From assembly GCA_036924285.1 (NCBI GenBank), contig JAYKYS010000011.1:3534001-3598000 (forward strand): a stretch of DNA of 64,000 nt, given 5' to 3'. Shown one piece after another: positions 44,053-57,164 of the stretch. The notes below the pieces were generated by a model. It had not been told where the DNA came from, searched no databases, and saw only the letters and a list, made by a program, of their open reading frames with translations. A program made the translations under genes and the position numbers. The DNA is from Asterella californica. Taxonomy: Eukaryota; Streptophyta; Marchantiopsida; Marchantiales; Aytoniaceae. Each line of letters starts with the position of its first letter. Positions within the stretch are counted from its first letter, which is position 1.

Positions 44053-47000
44053 TTACGCGTAGGAGGACTGAAAAGGTTTTGACTCAGAGGGATTCAGTCC
44101 TAACAGTCGAGATGGAGCTGGCGAGTTCGAGTTTGTACTACTCTGTAGAGCGCGTGCTACATTCAAGCGATTTACGTTTAGTTTGTCTTGCAGGTCCTGG
44201 ACTACTGGAGTTACGTCCTATAGGCCCATACCGGTGTCAATCGTCCATTCCGTGTATGTATGTGGCTTCACTTCCAAATACTCTTTACCAAACACGCTTC
44301 TCGCATATGCGAAGGGGCCGGGAGAAGACGAGGGGGGCGAAGACGAGGGGCTCGATTCACCGACATCAGTTGCACTTTAAGCTACGATCCATTTTGAGGA
44401 GGCATGGGGTTCAGGAACTTTCACAGATGGATTATTTCCGCACTGTTGTCATTTCATATCTCTACAATTCCTGACCTCATCGTTACTACTTTAGACGGCT
44501 TTCTAGGAGGGTCCGAAATTTACTACTTTGGCTTGACGGCTTTTAACTTCCTTTTTGTTCTCTCTTTACTCGTTTAGAAGCCAACATTATATTTACTTGT
44601 CGGCTTGGTTTATCAAATAACCCAACGGTGAGGACTCAGATTGGAATCGATTTACTAACTAAATATAGTTGTTGATTTAAAACCTGATTCGGAGATGTAA
44701 ATTTTCATAAAATTACAGGCATGTGTGTAAATACTAACTTTTTTGGAGAATATTAAAGGTATTTCTAGAAAAGTTTTGTTAATACATATATAAGCTATTA
44801 GTTTGGGTTTACTTTGTAAAAATATTTTATAGATTTATAACAAACAATTATATTCTAACTGAAATTAAATTTGAGTGATATCTACTTGAAGCGTTTAATA
44901 TTCGAATACAAGATGTCATCCACATCATATAAGTTATTTTTTATTCTCATTTTAGTGTTATATATAAAAATCATGTTGTTTATTTATCATATTCATGCCC
45001 ATTAACTCTTGTTATTGTTGGATGGTCCTCTAGGTAGTCTTCTTGACCTTCTATAAATTACTTTAAATTCTATGATTATATCTTCATATTATCATACAAT
45101 TTTAAAGTAATCACAGTTCCCCAAGTATTATCATCCATCAGCGTCTACATTTGTTTCTTTCGTTCGAACTTATCGTAAGTAGTCGTCCATTGCACTTATA
45201 GTTTTTTCGATGGAGTTAACAACTGGAGAATGGTGGGTATTCTAGTTGCCATGCTACTTAACAAGTAGTACCCACTCGTAAGCACGACTTTTTATAATGT
45301 TTAAATTTAAATTTATGTTCAAATTTATTCCAGAACGTCATGTTCGAAAATCACAGTAAAATTTATTAAGAAACATAACATAACGTTCAGTGTCCAGTGT
45401 GAATTATTTAAGGGTGTAGTCATTTCTCAGTCTCCTTTATTACAGTTTATTTTCAAGAAAATCATAATTTTCAGTGACCCAGGAAATAACAAACTTGAAT
45501 TCTACTTCCATAATCTTCAATAATGATTTTCCTTCTTTATTGTCAAAACCTCAATTTGCATGCGTATTTGAAAAGTGGATGATTGCAAATGATTTAATCG
45601 ACAAATTAAAATAATAAATTTTCAGAAAATTTACCTGTTCAACTTACAAAGCATCGGAAACATTCATGCATATCGAGTTACTCAGCAGGTAATATATCAG
45701 AGAATTTTTCCAATAGACGGCTATGAGAAAACATCCAGAATTCTCGATCTGCTCAAAACGCTACGTGAGCGCTGACCTGGATATTAGTAGAAACCTAGAC
45801 AATATATCAAGGGCTCTCCTTTCTCTTTAGAAGAATACACGATAGCTTTTGAACTTATGGTTACCTAGATCTGCAAGAACTTTTTATTACATTTCACTAA
45901 ACTTTAAGATAAATATATGAATTTATATAGTTATTATACATATTAGAAAAGAAACTATAGTACACCTATCTACAATTTAAACTTTCAATGTCAAACATGC
46001 TACACGTTGAGTAGAAGATATAGCCCTTTACTGTAGTGCTCTCTAGTTGTTTATTTCTTACATGTTACTCCTCAAGATTCAGTTGTTCTTTGCTTTTATT
46101 ATTCAAATATGACTAAAATAAAAAATATCAAGGAATATAGATTTAGCAAGTCTTTACATTTATACATGGTTTCAGTTTGCAAACCCTCGATTAGTACAAG
46201 CAAATGTCGAGAAGAGATAGTGAGAAGCTGCATGCAAAGCAAGACGTTAACTCTACTCATCTTAATTTCTTTTTGTATATATAAATAATAACAAATCGTT
46301 ATTTTTATCAAGATTCATACAAATTCGCACTACATCAATTAACATAGTAGAGATAACTCTGAGGCACTCAAATGAGGCACCCGTGCATATTATTCACTTC
46401 CTCCATCTTTCGATAGAGGAGGCAACATGTAGAGGATTAATTTATCATATGGTATTAATGTATATTTAGTGATGAGATCTTTGACTTGTACCTCTTGAAG
46501 CGGGCCGGCTTGTATATGTTTTATGGGTTATTTTTTATTTTCTTAATATTTTTATCTAATTTTATTAATATTAGTATTAATATTTTGATTAATTCTAAAC
46601 TTTTTATAGTATTTTATTTATTTATTATCAATTCAAATCAAATACATTATCTGCTGAGGTTAATCCATTCAAGACACTTTATATGTATTACGTGAATCAG
46701 AACTTTCTGCAACCACCACCGACCAATCTACATCAGGAATTCGGTCCCTATCTTTTTACTTATCTCCATTGTCAAATTCAGAAAGCATGCATAATTTTCC
46801 CCACCCGAAATTTTAACTGAGACGGTGAAACTAGTATATTTACAATAATATATCTAGGGTTTTTTTGTATTGAAAATAAAAAAAAAGTTTTCCCTTACTT
46901 TTTTAATTCAAAATTTAGATAAAAACTTTTTATTTTTTAGAACAAGTAAAAATGAATAGCAAAAATTGAAAAAACTTTTATTCTTTATACTTAATTCCAG

Positions 47001-47640
47001 ATTCCACCACCTGTGAAAATAAACAAGGAGCTACGCTTCCAATGGAGTTCGAAGCTATCCTTAATAGCCACCTATTTGAATTTAAACCCTTTCTCCTTCC
47101 CTCCCTCTCTAATCGTATGGGAACACAACAAAACACACTAGATGAGTGGAAAAGACCCTTCCTTTTCGCTTTTCACAAACGAAGTATAACTACGCTAACC
47201 CATAGCAGTAACCGGAAAAGTAACGAAAGTAAGTTCTTTCTACCCGATTCACACGCCTTGTAAAGTGAAAACCCGGTTCGTGGAGATTCCTTCTCTGGAA
47301 AACTGAGCAAACTGTCTGGGAATCGGTGTCATTTGTGAGAAGAAAAATTCTTTCCCGGCACTAAGGTGAAATCCGATGAGTCAGTCCGGTCATGGCCGTC
47401 TCATTTTCGTGGGAGAGGTGCTCCGATTGGCGTGCAAGTAACCGGGTCTACGTCCGACTAAAGTGAGTGGCCGAGATAAATCTTATCATGAGATCTTTCA
47501 ATCATGTACATTCATTCAGAATTTGATTATCCGGTGATACGTACCGAGACAAATCTGAGAAAATCTGAGAAATAAAATCCGAGAAAGAAACACGCACGCA
47601 TCCGAACGTCAATCCCGGACCAACGAATCTTTTAGAATAT
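44053..47640. other. AT-rich intergenic region
   Basis: 3' flank of the CH-domain gene, then about 3 kb of very AT-rich sequence. Open frames such as 46486-46695 are Ile/Leu/Phe/Asn-rich, as expected by chance from AT-rich DNA. I see no gene, RNA or element here. Confidence 0.55.
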
Positions 47641-47849
47641 TCTGCAAATGACACGTCCTATTTTACCCCGACTGTTGGCTGGTAGCCATGGCCCATGCTA
47701 CACTTCGCTCCGTTTCAGTTATCCAGTCGGTCCGACAGACTCCGGAGTCCGATCTGTAAAGAGGAAACGGGATCACAGTACAAACACCACATGATCCACA
47801 CGTATCGAGATGCTAACGGTTCTCGAAGGCAAACAGGTGGAGAGCGGCT

Positions 47850-47945
47850 TATTCCAATCGGCACTATTTCTCGTTGTTCGTCCAGTTACGTTTATAATCC
47901 CGGCGAGCTCCGTTCCTTCTGTAGTCGAGAAAACATTTTCGGTAG
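47850..47945 (+). repeat. About 95-bp block shared with the copia relic at the right edge
   Basis: CCAATCGGCACTATTTCTCG, GCTCCGTTCC and CTGTAGTCGAGAAAACATTTTC match, in reverse orientation, 63438-63540. Beyond both ends the two loci differ. It may be part of an LTR or a small non-autonomous element. The flanking 47270-47640 is unassigned. Confidence 0.6.
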
Positions 47946-48559
47946 CCGAAGTTACAAAATAATAGTCTAACATCTTCCACGTTAAAACGTAATTTCTACC
48001 TGAATGAACCGGATGTTCACATGAGAAAAGTGTTCACTTTTACAAGTATAATAATACAACAAATGGTTCATCCGAGTTTGAAGGTGATAACCATGTGTTC
48101 ATCAAGAATATGGGTTCTCTTTGAATCTTACAAGGAAATCAAAGTTGATAGACTGATGCACGATAATCTGAAAAACTTCACTGGGGACTGATGCACGATG
48201 AAACTTTCATTGGGATGAAGTGACGCAAAAATGAATAAGACGATCTACTTACATTTCACAGTCAGTAGGTCAGCTTAAGAACAACTAGATAGTTTGAAGA
48301 AAAAGTTTAGAACTGAGAAGATTAAACAGAATTTGACTGGAGAAAATACTCATCATTGAGTTTTATGAAATCGTTGAGTTTTTTCCTTGATTTGTTTAGA
48401 TCGTCAAGTAAGGTTATAAGGATCATGAATGCGACTGACAGAAAAGTCATCAAAATCTAAAACCGGATCAGCGACATCCGTCGATCTTACGCTTGATGTT
48501 GACTTAAATCGCACTCCACTGCATGCGGTCTACATCTAGAGACTCAAGGAGAGTTTCAA

Positions 48560-48830
48560 GAGCAACTGAGTCACCAAAAGATACCATCATCCAGGGAAAA
48601 TCTCCTGCTACTTCAAAATGAGCTAGAGATGTCATCGGTCAATCCACTAAACAAAAGAGTTCGTCAGCAGAGAAATCGTTACATGAAATGGCAGAAGCAA
48701 TGTGTGACTTTTCAGAGGTATACAAAGAGGCTAATAATGCAAAGCAGGAGGGTGAGAAAAAGAAGTTTGTCTATTAGAGAATCTCTTGAACCTAAAACGG
48801 TCAAACATGTTCAAGTAAGTTAAACAACAT
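48560..48830 (+). pseudogene. Possible Harbinger accessory (Myb/SANT-like) ORF fragment
   Basis: One plus-strand frame reads VIGQSTKQKSSSAEKSLHEM, then AEAMCDFSEVYKEANNAKQE and GEKKKFVY before a stop. This is a helical, charged tail of the kind found in the DNA-binding accessory protein of PIF/Harbinger elements. A second frame over the same bases is also open, so the assignment is weak. Proximity to the transposase relic at 49220-49858 is the main support. Confidence 0.3.
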
Positions 48831-49200
48831 CATTTTCATGATTCGTGCCCAATATAAGAATAATGCATGCTTTGCTGCTTGCCTAGATGAGCTCGTTGTT
48901 TGTGAATGTTTTCTGAAATCTGTAAGTAAGATTCACTGTCTACAAAAAGATCAAACTGCAATATATCATGACATCACTCACACTCTTGTAGCATTTCTCC
49001 TTTGTAGTTTATAAAGTTGTGCATGCAACAACACGTCATCACACATGTTGAAATGTACGGTAGTTCCAGTGGACATCCTGTGTCTAGAATTCTCCATCTA
49101 CTTTTCAAGAGTCAAAAGTGTGTTCTATTCTAACTCTACTACATCTTTAAGCTCTATCAAAATTATTCTTAAGATGAGTACTGATCTTATGAGTGTTAAA

Positions 49201-49241
49201 AGCTTTCATGTCCATTCTGTTAGAGAATGGACATGAAAGCT
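49201..49241. repeat. 18-bp perfect hairpin at the end of a Harbinger relic
   Basis: AGCTTTCATGTCCATTCT and AGAATGGACATGAAAGCT are exact complements separated by five bases. A second, weaker inverted pair (CATCATACATT / AATGATGTATGATG) follows at 49249-49285. The hairpin coincides with the point where transposase homology stops. Confidence 0.85.
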
Positions 49242-49858
49242 TGCATTGCATCATACATTGCATCTCCAATGATGTATGATGATACTTGAAGATGCAAAAA
49301 GTATGCTTCACTTCGGCTCTTGTGTCTTTTGGATCGGCTCCCGTTATTTCTCACTCTTCTGGGTTGGCTAGTCCGTGCAGATCACGTTAGAGACATCATC
49401 GGCTCTTGGAAAACGAGATTATGTGTGAGCTTGTGCCACAAGCTGCTGATCTTGAGATGACATGCGTCGTGTTGTGCTCTCTGTGAAGAGACAAGTTACA
49501 TCCAGGAAATTGTGGTCTGAATCACAAACACCTTGCAATAGCCAGAGAAATAATGATGACAATTCTGGTATTCAGCAGGATGGTGCTCCTCTTCTGGCTT
49601 TGTTCTTAGTCGAATTTGGCAACCATCGATACATTCAACGATGAGTGGTATGTTAGAGAGTGATGCAAACTTTTCCATGATTACCTTTAGTCTACTTCCC
49701 CTCGGTAGACCTATGAATAAACTGAAAAGTTTTCGTTTGTTTGAAAGAATTTTGAGAACAATTCTTGTATACTTCACTACACCCGATTGCCCAATATGAA
49801 GTTTGTCAAAAAGTTCTTGACAAGAACTGTTATGTGCTAATCTGTATATTACAAGCAC
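49220..49858 (-). pseudogene. PIF/Harbinger transposase relic, copy 3
   Basis: The minus-strand frame 49858-49496 reads YRLAHNSSCQELFDKLHIGQ, then IVECIDGCQIRL (first catalytic Asp context) and YSGYCKVFVIQ-like sequence. After a break, about 49290-49220 gives VSSYIIGDAMYDAMQAF, matching the GD-x-Y block near the second half of the core. The middle of the core and the Glu block are lost. It belongs to a different subfamily from copies 1 and 2, with no close nucleotide similarity. Confidence 0.75.
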
Positions 49859-50258
49859 TACACACTTCTCTAATTCTACTATGTGTCTAGCTAAATCATT
49901 CTGTGATCAGTTGCATGTACGGCTCTATCAAATCAACAAACTGTAACAAAAGATCATAAGACATCTTGAACTGTCCAAAGCTTGTTCCAGTCAAAATCAC
50001 TAGATGTCCAAAATTTTGTTACCAAATAGTCCCATCATTTTTCTGGTTTCAGAATAGCACCACTCTCTCTTACATAGAGGTACACCTGCTACAGCAAACA
50101 TGGCTTGAAGCACGATAACAAATGAATTTTCAAACTATTGCTCTTCCTGCAACACAAACATGATGATATCTTCGAACGATCATGTATTCCAACTAATTAA
50201 CATGAACAATGTTAAACCTAAAATATCCATGAACTTTGATAGAATTTATAAGTTGAAC

Positions 50259-51149
50259 TGTACAGTAAACTCTCAGCGGTCCTATCGATCAACTACCGCT
50301 CAATCTCTCAATCTCCATGATAGTCATCGATCAACCTGCAACAAGTCGGACATGTCTCTCACTCAAGGGTCACCTCTGATGACTTTGATGAAAACACACT
50401 ATTAACTTGAAGAGAAAAATGCTAAGTTCAATCCTTCACACACCCATAAACTCATCAACTAAAATTCTACATTCTAACGACGTCTCTCAATTTCTCACAT
50501 GCTAAAATCTCACACTCTCTCTATATTGCTCAAGTTGTCATTACAACGATGTGAAAACAAGGATGAGGAGCTCTTCTCTACTTCTCTATTATACATTCTA
50601 GGTTTTTACTTTGGTACCCTTCGGTAACTCAACCATAACTATTTTTGTCAAGTTTTACTAAAATATTACTTAAGATAAAAACATTAATCACATGAGCTTC
50701 TTATCTTTTCACATGAGCTTATTACTTCAAAGTCAACAACATCTAGAAGTATTCTGAAATATTTTCAAGGAATCTTGAATTTCCACCCCCTCTACACTAA
50801 GACCGACTAAAAAAGAGACATGTGGAGTCTCTTCTTGTTTTTAATGCCCACAAAGTCAATAACTTTAGATCCATCACTAATATCAAGTCAAAAAAGAGAT
50901 AAGAAACATTTTCCACCTCCTTTCTATCATTTAGACAAGATGACAAGATAGTAGTGATCACTCTTTAGAAAATATCTGAATTCTATCCAAAAACACAGCT
51001 AAGTTTAATCATAATTAACTTTAGCTAGTCAAGACTAACTTGATACCTCTTTAAAGTACTTGGGCAGCAAATAAACATTCTCCACACTTAGTTATAACTA
51101 AACACCTTACTAATAGACAAACTTCCTACATGTAACATAGGTCGTTACA
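50259..51149 (-). repeat. LTR of Ty3 family B, right element (full length, about 890 bp)
   Basis: On the minus strand it begins TGTAACGACC at 51149 and ends ..TTACTGTACA at 50259, giving canonical TGT...ACA ends. A polypurine tract precedes the start. It is the 3' LTR of the minus-strand pol remnants that follow to the right. The matching 5' LTR is absent, the element being cut off at about 54718. Confidence 0.85.
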
Positions 51150-51179
51150 TTTTATCCCGAATTAAATTTTTGCTCCGTC

Positions 51180-52460
51180 CTCGGAGTGAAGAGAGAACTT
51201 TCGTCGAAGAAACAACTTCAACTTGTCATGATTTATCTGATTGAATCTCTTTTCTCCCAGCTCGTGAAGGTCATATGTAAGGTTGCTCCACACCTTATCT
51301 ACAACAAAAGGACCAAAATATCTAGGAAGAAACTTCTTCTTAGCCCTCTTGAATCTGATAACATGACAACGTTATCCAATCTCCGAGCTGAAAAAGTTTT
51401 ATCTCCCTCTTGTTCAATCATGGTCGTAACTCTTTTTTTGATACGCTTGAGCTCGTTCCATCCGTATCATTGTTATCGCTTGGGTCTCTTCCAACTCCAT
51501 GAGTTGCTCCCTCCTTGATCTGATGACGTCTTCTCTCCTCGACCTCTTCAACTTTCGTTGAATAGTTTGAAAAGTATCCAATTCGAATTGGATCGGCAAC
51601 TTGGACTCTACTCCATAAACAAGTCAAAATGAAAAATACTCAATAGAAGTCTTTGTTGTCGTTCGATACTCTCATAAGATGATATGTAGTCTCTTATCTC
51701 AAGTATGTTTGGCAGTCTCAAGACCAACATCTTTGACGAGCATCATACAAAGTGTAAGAGTGATCTTCTCCGCAAGATCATTAGCATTTGGTTTGTATGA
51801 CATCGTTACTCGTGGCTTGATAGAAAAGTGTTGCAGCATAGCAGTAATCATGCCCCTTACAAACTCTCCTTCTCTATCTAAGATCAAATCTTGTGATTGA
51901 TCCTCTCCCATAGAAACCTACCCACTTTTGTTTCATTAGTCTCATTCAAAGGTCTAGCCTCTACCCACTTGTACAATAGTATGCGAGGACTACAATGTAT
52001 ATATTGTCTCGAGATGTCTTATTAAGAGGACTTACAAAGTCAATATCCCACTTCTCAAATGATCTTAACACAGGAATTGATCTTAACGGAGGTGTTCTAG
52101 TATACTTAAGAGAAAATGCTTGACATACGTCGCAAGTTTTGCAATAGTCTAAACACTCTTTGAAAATTCCTCTCCAATGATAACTCGCATCCAAAATCTT
52201 GAAGGTTGTTATCTTATCAGCAAAATGACCTCCGCAAACAGTGCCATCGTGAAACTCGTGCATTAGCTTGAAAGCCTCCTTCTGACCAACTGCTCTCTTT
52301 AGTAATCCATCTGCTCCTTGATGAAACAGAATCTCCTCCACCATGGTGTAAGATTTGCATCTCTTGATCAACGCATCATGTTCTCGAGTATGCATACCTT
52401 CCGAAAAAAAGCCGTCTGTAAGGAACCTCTAAATTTTCTTGTACTCATTTGGTGTCTATT
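51180..52460 (-). pseudogene. Ty3/gypsy family B (right): integrase relic
   Basis: The minus strand shows a zinc-binding domain and core start at 52395-51961 (KLMHEFHDGTVCGGHFADKI, WRGIFKECLDYCKTCDVCQA, EKWDIDFVSPLNKTSRDN), core second half at 51911-51699 (LILDREGEFVRGMITAMLQH, VTMSYKPNAN), and basic C-terminus at 51599-51414 (MELEETQAITMIRMERAQAY). The H-H-C-C zinc ligands are visible. Frameshifts separate the parts, but it is better kept than the left B element. Confidence 0.85.
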
Positions 52461-53000
52461 CAGTGCTCGTAATGGTCATCACTTGCTCGTCTTGAAATGA
52501 ATCATCAAACGATTCTTCTCCCTCATCATCATAAGCTCTCGACTAGAGATCAACATTTGCATGTTGTTTCTTTGGTCTATTTTCGGTCACTAATTGTATT
52601 TTGTTAGAAAGATCTTCTAACGAGTAATACGACCTTCGACATTAAGCTTATTAAATATACTTTAAAGGCTTGTGATCTGTGACTATGAAAAATTTCTCTC
52701 TTAGCAAGTAGTATCAAAATTTCTTCAATCCAAAAATCACAGCTAATCCTTCTCGTTCAGTCACGGAGCAATTCTTCTCCGTGGGAACCATCTGTCTACT
52801 AGCATAACCTATAGGATGATCATACCCATCTCCATCAAATTGACTTAATGTATATCCGATTGCTATATTGGAGGCATCTGTATACATAATAAATGCTTTA
52901 CTCCACTCAAGTTTAGCAAGTATAGGAGCTATCACCAATGTCTTTTTCAACTCCTCAAATGCCTCCTTGCATTCTGATCATGCACTATTAAGTCAATATC
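52461..53000 (-). pseudogene. Ty3/gypsy family B (right): RNase H relic
   Basis: Minus-strand frame 52950-52714: PILAKLEWSKAFIMYTDASN, then IGYTLSQFDGDGYDHPIGYA, SRQMVPTEKN. This is the N-terminal RNase H with the first catalytic Asp (YTDAS). The late RNase H part (52700-52461) is decayed. Between here and the reverse transcriptase the frame is open only in short pieces. Confidence 0.8.
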
Positions 53001-53029
53001 AACTCCCTTCTTCACGTACATAGTCAAAG

Positions 53030-53850
53030 CTATTGCTTTATTCGAGAAGGAAAAGACAAACTTACGATAATATCCAACCATGCCAAAAAATTATCTCAAC
53101 TTTGTCAAGTTGATCGGAAATGAAAGATCCACAATCTTCTTCACCTTCTCAAGGTCTATCGCAATCTCATTCTTGGAAATGATGTGTTTCAACAGTAGAC
53201 ATTTTTCGCAACCAAAGATGCACTTTTTTGGATTTAGAGAAGAGTTGACTTGTTCACATCATTGCAAAACTTTGATCACATGATCGAAGTCGACTTCTTT
53301 TCTTCTATACACGCAAAAATCGTCATGAAATCACAAACAAACTTCTCTATGAATAGTTCAAACATCTTGTTCATGAACCTCTGAAATGTGGTCGGAGTAT
53401 CACATAATTCGAATGACATCATCTTGAAATGTAAATGTTCCCCAAAGAGTAATGAATATAGTCAACTATTGGTACTCATGTGCTATCTTGATCTGGTTAT
53501 ACCCACTATAACCATCACCAAAGTTGTACCACTCATGATAAGAAACTTCTTCTAAAATCTCATCTATAATCCACAGAGGATAATAATCCTTCTTGGTAAT
53601 TGCATTCAACTTCTTATGATCTATGCACGGTCGAAGCTTACCATTCTTCTTTTTGACAACCACAATGAGTGAAATCCATTCTCCACTCGTAGATGAAACT
53701 CGCCTCCTTCAACTTGTATATCTCCTCCTTGATCATCATTGTTGTTGTAGGATTGACCCTTCTTTGCTTTTGTCGAACTGATCTTACATTATCTTCCAAT
53801 TTAATTCAATGAGTCTCTAGAGTCACCTCCTTCAAATCCTTGTAACTGAA
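53030..53850 (-). pseudogene. Ty3/gypsy family B (right): reverse transcriptase relic
   Basis: Minus-strand frame 53663-53466: VVKKKNGKLRPCIDHKKLNA, then ITKKDYYPLWIIDEILEEVS and FGDGYSGYNQI, the finger and early palm of plant Ty3 RT with the first Asp region (GDGYSGY). The palm with the Y-x-D-D motif (about 53450-53280) is frame-broken and the motif cannot be read cleanly. It is a parallel of 8150-8900. Confidence 0.8.
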
Positions 53851-53899
53851 AACAGACACATGGATATATTTTTGAAATATATCTAGGAATCTACTTTTT

Positions 53900-54718
53900 T
53901 CAGCTTGAGTGATATTTATATCAAACTTTTGATATAAATGTCACTATCTCACTCAACTCTACCTCACTTAACTCTTCTTTGTCAAGATCTTTCTCCACTG
54001 TTGATTGAGACAACAAGTCAATAGCTCTAAGCTGATGTAATGATTCAGTTCGATCAAATCTTTCATCATCAAACGAAGATTCTTGAGCATAAGAATATCC
54101 CGTATCTACTTTTGAGACACTCTGATCATCCTCCATATCAGATTCCCAATAGTCACTAGTGGGTCTATCAAAGTCAAAAGTCACAACTCCAACACTCGAG
54201 AGAAGTACTATCACTCTATGATCTCTAGGTTCAATTTGTAAATATCTCTTGTGTCACCTACTGTGGTGCGCACAGCTCTCAACCAAGGTCTACCTAGGAG
54301 CAAATCATAACTAGAGTCCTTTAGCATTTGAAAAGACATCAATGTTTGAATTCTCATCACATACACAACCACGTTCTCTAACACACCAAGAGGTCTTATC
54401 TATTGCTTGTTAGTCATCCTCACAACAATGCTAGCATGACGAGTTAGTTCCATCTTCAACTTCTTCATCAACCTCTCCGATATGACATTTACAGCCAATC
54501 CTCTATCCATCTACACGTCAAAGACGTAATGAACACAATCATACTTCAATCTTTGAAGCCCTAATGCATACATCTGAAGCATGAACATCCACCATACCAA
54601 CTCCCACAGACTTTGATGTCTTGCTCATGAGTTTCTTCTTTTTGCTTCTCTTAGAATTCAATTCTTCTCTAAGTTTCTTTTGTAAACTTAAGTTGAGTGC
54701 ATCTTGTGCATCTTCCAA
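53900..54718 (-). pseudogene. Ty3/gypsy family B (right): protease and linker region, truncated
   Basis: The frame 54214-53921 is an acidic linker (PTSDYWESDMEDDQSVSKVD, then LLSQSTVEKDLDKEELSEVE) also recognisable at about 9120-9380 in the left element. From 54230 to about 54500 the sequence parallels the protease region of the left element. The element ends at about 54718, where copia sequence begins, so gag and the 5' LTR are missing. Confidence 0.6.
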
Positions 54719-54723
54719 CCTTT

Positions 54724-56330
54724 CTAAGTTACAACTGCAATTGCGGTTTGAATAGTCACCATCTTCGCAATTGGAGCAAAGGTCTCCTCAAAATCCATTC
54801 CATATTGATGTGCGTAGCCCTCAATTATCAATCTGGTCTTGTATCGACACACGGTACGATCCGAGTTGCACTTGACCTTGAAGACCCACCAACAACCAAT
54901 CACTTTCTTACCCTCATATAAGTCCACCAACTCCCAAGTCTGTTGATGATGAAATGCAACAAGTTCAGCTTCCATAGCACTTACCCATTGAACTTTGTGC
55001 ATCACCTCCTCAAGTGAACTTGGTTTTTGTTCTTGAAGAACATTGGTCATATATGCATGGTGTGCAGCAAGAAAATTTTCATGCATATACTTACTCACTG
55101 GATGTTTTGCCTGTTCAGACTGTCAGAGATAATCGGTGCACTAGTCACCACCCTTTGCAACTGATCTGACGTAGACGTCAAGATCTAAGACAAAGTATCC
55201 AATGGATGTGGAAGATCCACATATATGGACAAGTCAAACATACGCTGCAATAGCACTCGCTCATCCTGTGTAGAAACTACACTAGTTCCACTGGTTGTGT
55301 TACATGGACTCCAACGTTAACAACAGATCTATGTGCAATGGATTTCGATTTGAAATCAGTGACTTCTCCAGATCTTCCACTCAACATACTACTCTAACTA
55401 CAGTGGACTGACTCCTTGGTTCTACAGTACGTACAAAGATGACTACGACAGCTGTAGGAGCAAACCAAGACTGTAGCTCATAAAAAATAACATCTCACTG
55501 ATATAGAAATGCTTGGACGAAGGATTTTAACATCTATATTCTTTCGTATGAGAAGCATATCCAAGGAAAATACATCTATCTGCTTTCAGATCTAGTTTCT
55601 TACGTCTCTCATCAGGTATGTGCACATAATAGATACATCCAAAAACTTTAAGGAAAGAGTAGTCAGACTTATTGTTTGTTAATACGTCCATCAATGTCTG
55701 ACTGTGGACTGTCCTTGGGCGTCCAGTTCATCAGATACACCGCACATGAAACAAGTTCTGCCTAGTAAGGTCTAGGTATGATCTTCTCATTCAACCTTGC
55801 ACGAGCAGCTTCTGCTATGTGTCGATTCTTGTGCTCCGCAATCTCATTTTGCTGCAGACTGTAACTGCATGTCTTTTGGCGTCGAATGCCATGCTCACGC
55901 AGATATGCATCGAACTCTCCAGAAAGAAACTCGCCTCCTCTATCAGATCTAAGGCAGAGGATAGATGCTCTAGATTGTTTCTCCACCAACTTGCAAAAAA
56001 TCTAGAATGCTGACAGTACTTCGGCAGAGGACTTGTTTCTCAACAAATAGATCTAAGTATAACGCGAATGATCATCAATGAACGACATAAAGTACTAATA
56101 ATTGGTCATATTTGGCTGAGAAACAGTTCATACATCAGTGTGAACAAGCTCCAAAAACCTGTTCGCTCTGCTACCTGATCCTTTAAAGAGTTGTTTAGCT
56201 TGCTTGCCGAACTGACATGCTGTACAGACTCCAGTGGGTTCACTAGATTCAAATTTGGGCAGACCTGTAATCAGGTCAGAACTCGGAAGACTTTATCTCT
56301 TAGTTGTTCTTGTCGAGCTTCTCTCCAGTG
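54724..56330 (-). pseudogene. Ty1/copia pol relic: pre-integrase, integrase and start of reverse transcriptase
   Basis: In minus-strand order: a pre-integrase Cys motif (CTACQFGKQAKQLFKGSGSR) near 56210; integrase core with IDDHSRYT near 56080, RSDRGGEFLSGEFDAYLREH and QQNEIAEHKNRHIAEAARAR (55989-55762); integrase C-part LDLKADRCIFLGYASHTKEY near 55580; and RT start CWWVFKVKCNSDRTVCRYKT, then YGMDFEETFAPIAKM (55098-54724). The RT is cut off before its Y-x-D-D motif, at the joint with the B element. Several stops interrupt the frame. Confidence 0.85.
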
Positions 56331-57160
56331 ATCAAAAACACGGACTCCGCCATAGCTGCAATGTAAAAACTGCACTGTTCTGTACGTGAAAAATCTTGCA
56401 GAACCTCCACGAAACTCGTCTGCCCACACCTCGCGATCAAGAGTTGTCACAAGTCACAACAAGGCAACTCCGCGAACTCCTCATGCTGCGAGAATGAAGA
56501 AAGAACTTGTCCGCGAACGATAGATGTACAGAACATGATGGAAACGTCAAAAGAACACACCAAGAAAAGTCGAAATTAGACCAAATGAGATCAAAAATGG
56601 ATACGCGATACCTCGACATTTTGCAAATTTTCCAGTGCTAGGGACGAGAGTAGGACCCGCCCCTAGCACATGGGGTGGGAATTACTGCCTAAGAAATATT
56701 GGTCCGATTAAGGTGGGTATTTCTTTTAGACTCAAGTCTTAAAACTTTCGTTTTGGTTGAAAAGATCCAATTGAAAATCTGCCGCTGGAAATCACAAAAT
56801 CGGTTGAAACTTGGGCGAGTACACAATTCGCACCTTTTGAAAAAGACAACTTTAAAAGGCTGGTCGACAATTATCAATGAGAAAAAATTGTCTAGGCCTC
56901 CGAAATTGCGTTCAAAGTTTCTATTGACGAAAGAAAAGATTTCATCTCATCCGAACGCATCAGCAAGATAGTGCTCGACATCATACACAACTCCAGTTGC
57001 TCTCTCTTGTACTTCTCCATGCACAAACTCCATCTTGTTCATCAGCAAAAGACACACGCTCTCTACAACTTTGATATCATGTAGAAAGATTGATACTTCT
57101 AAGACACTCCAAGAAGAGAGAGAGAGTGACAAAGAAGCTCCAGTAATCGTTGATCTATTG
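56331..57160. other. Unassigned stretch right of the copia relic
   Basis: No recognisable coding sequence. The open frames at 56437-56619, 56699-56971 and 56947-57213 lack domain features. It may contain the decayed 5' part (gag, LTR) of the copia element. Confidence 0.4.
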
Positions 57161-57164
57161 GAGC

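Noticed and set aside
43971..44474. 167-codon open frame on the plus strand
   Set aside because: It is in a different frame from the phase-linked exon that ends at 44052, lies mostly in 3' flank, and has no recognisable domain.
46486..46695. Hydrophobic 69-codon frame resembling a small organelle membrane protein
   Set aside because: The Ile/Phe/Asn/Leu composition is what AT-rich DNA gives by chance. There are no flanking organellar genes and no recognised motif.
47360..47410. CCGATGAGTC resembling the hammerhead ribozyme core CUGAUGAGUC, considered as a retrozyme
   Set aside because: The essential U of CUGAUGA is C here, and no matching GAAA segment with a suitable stem follows.
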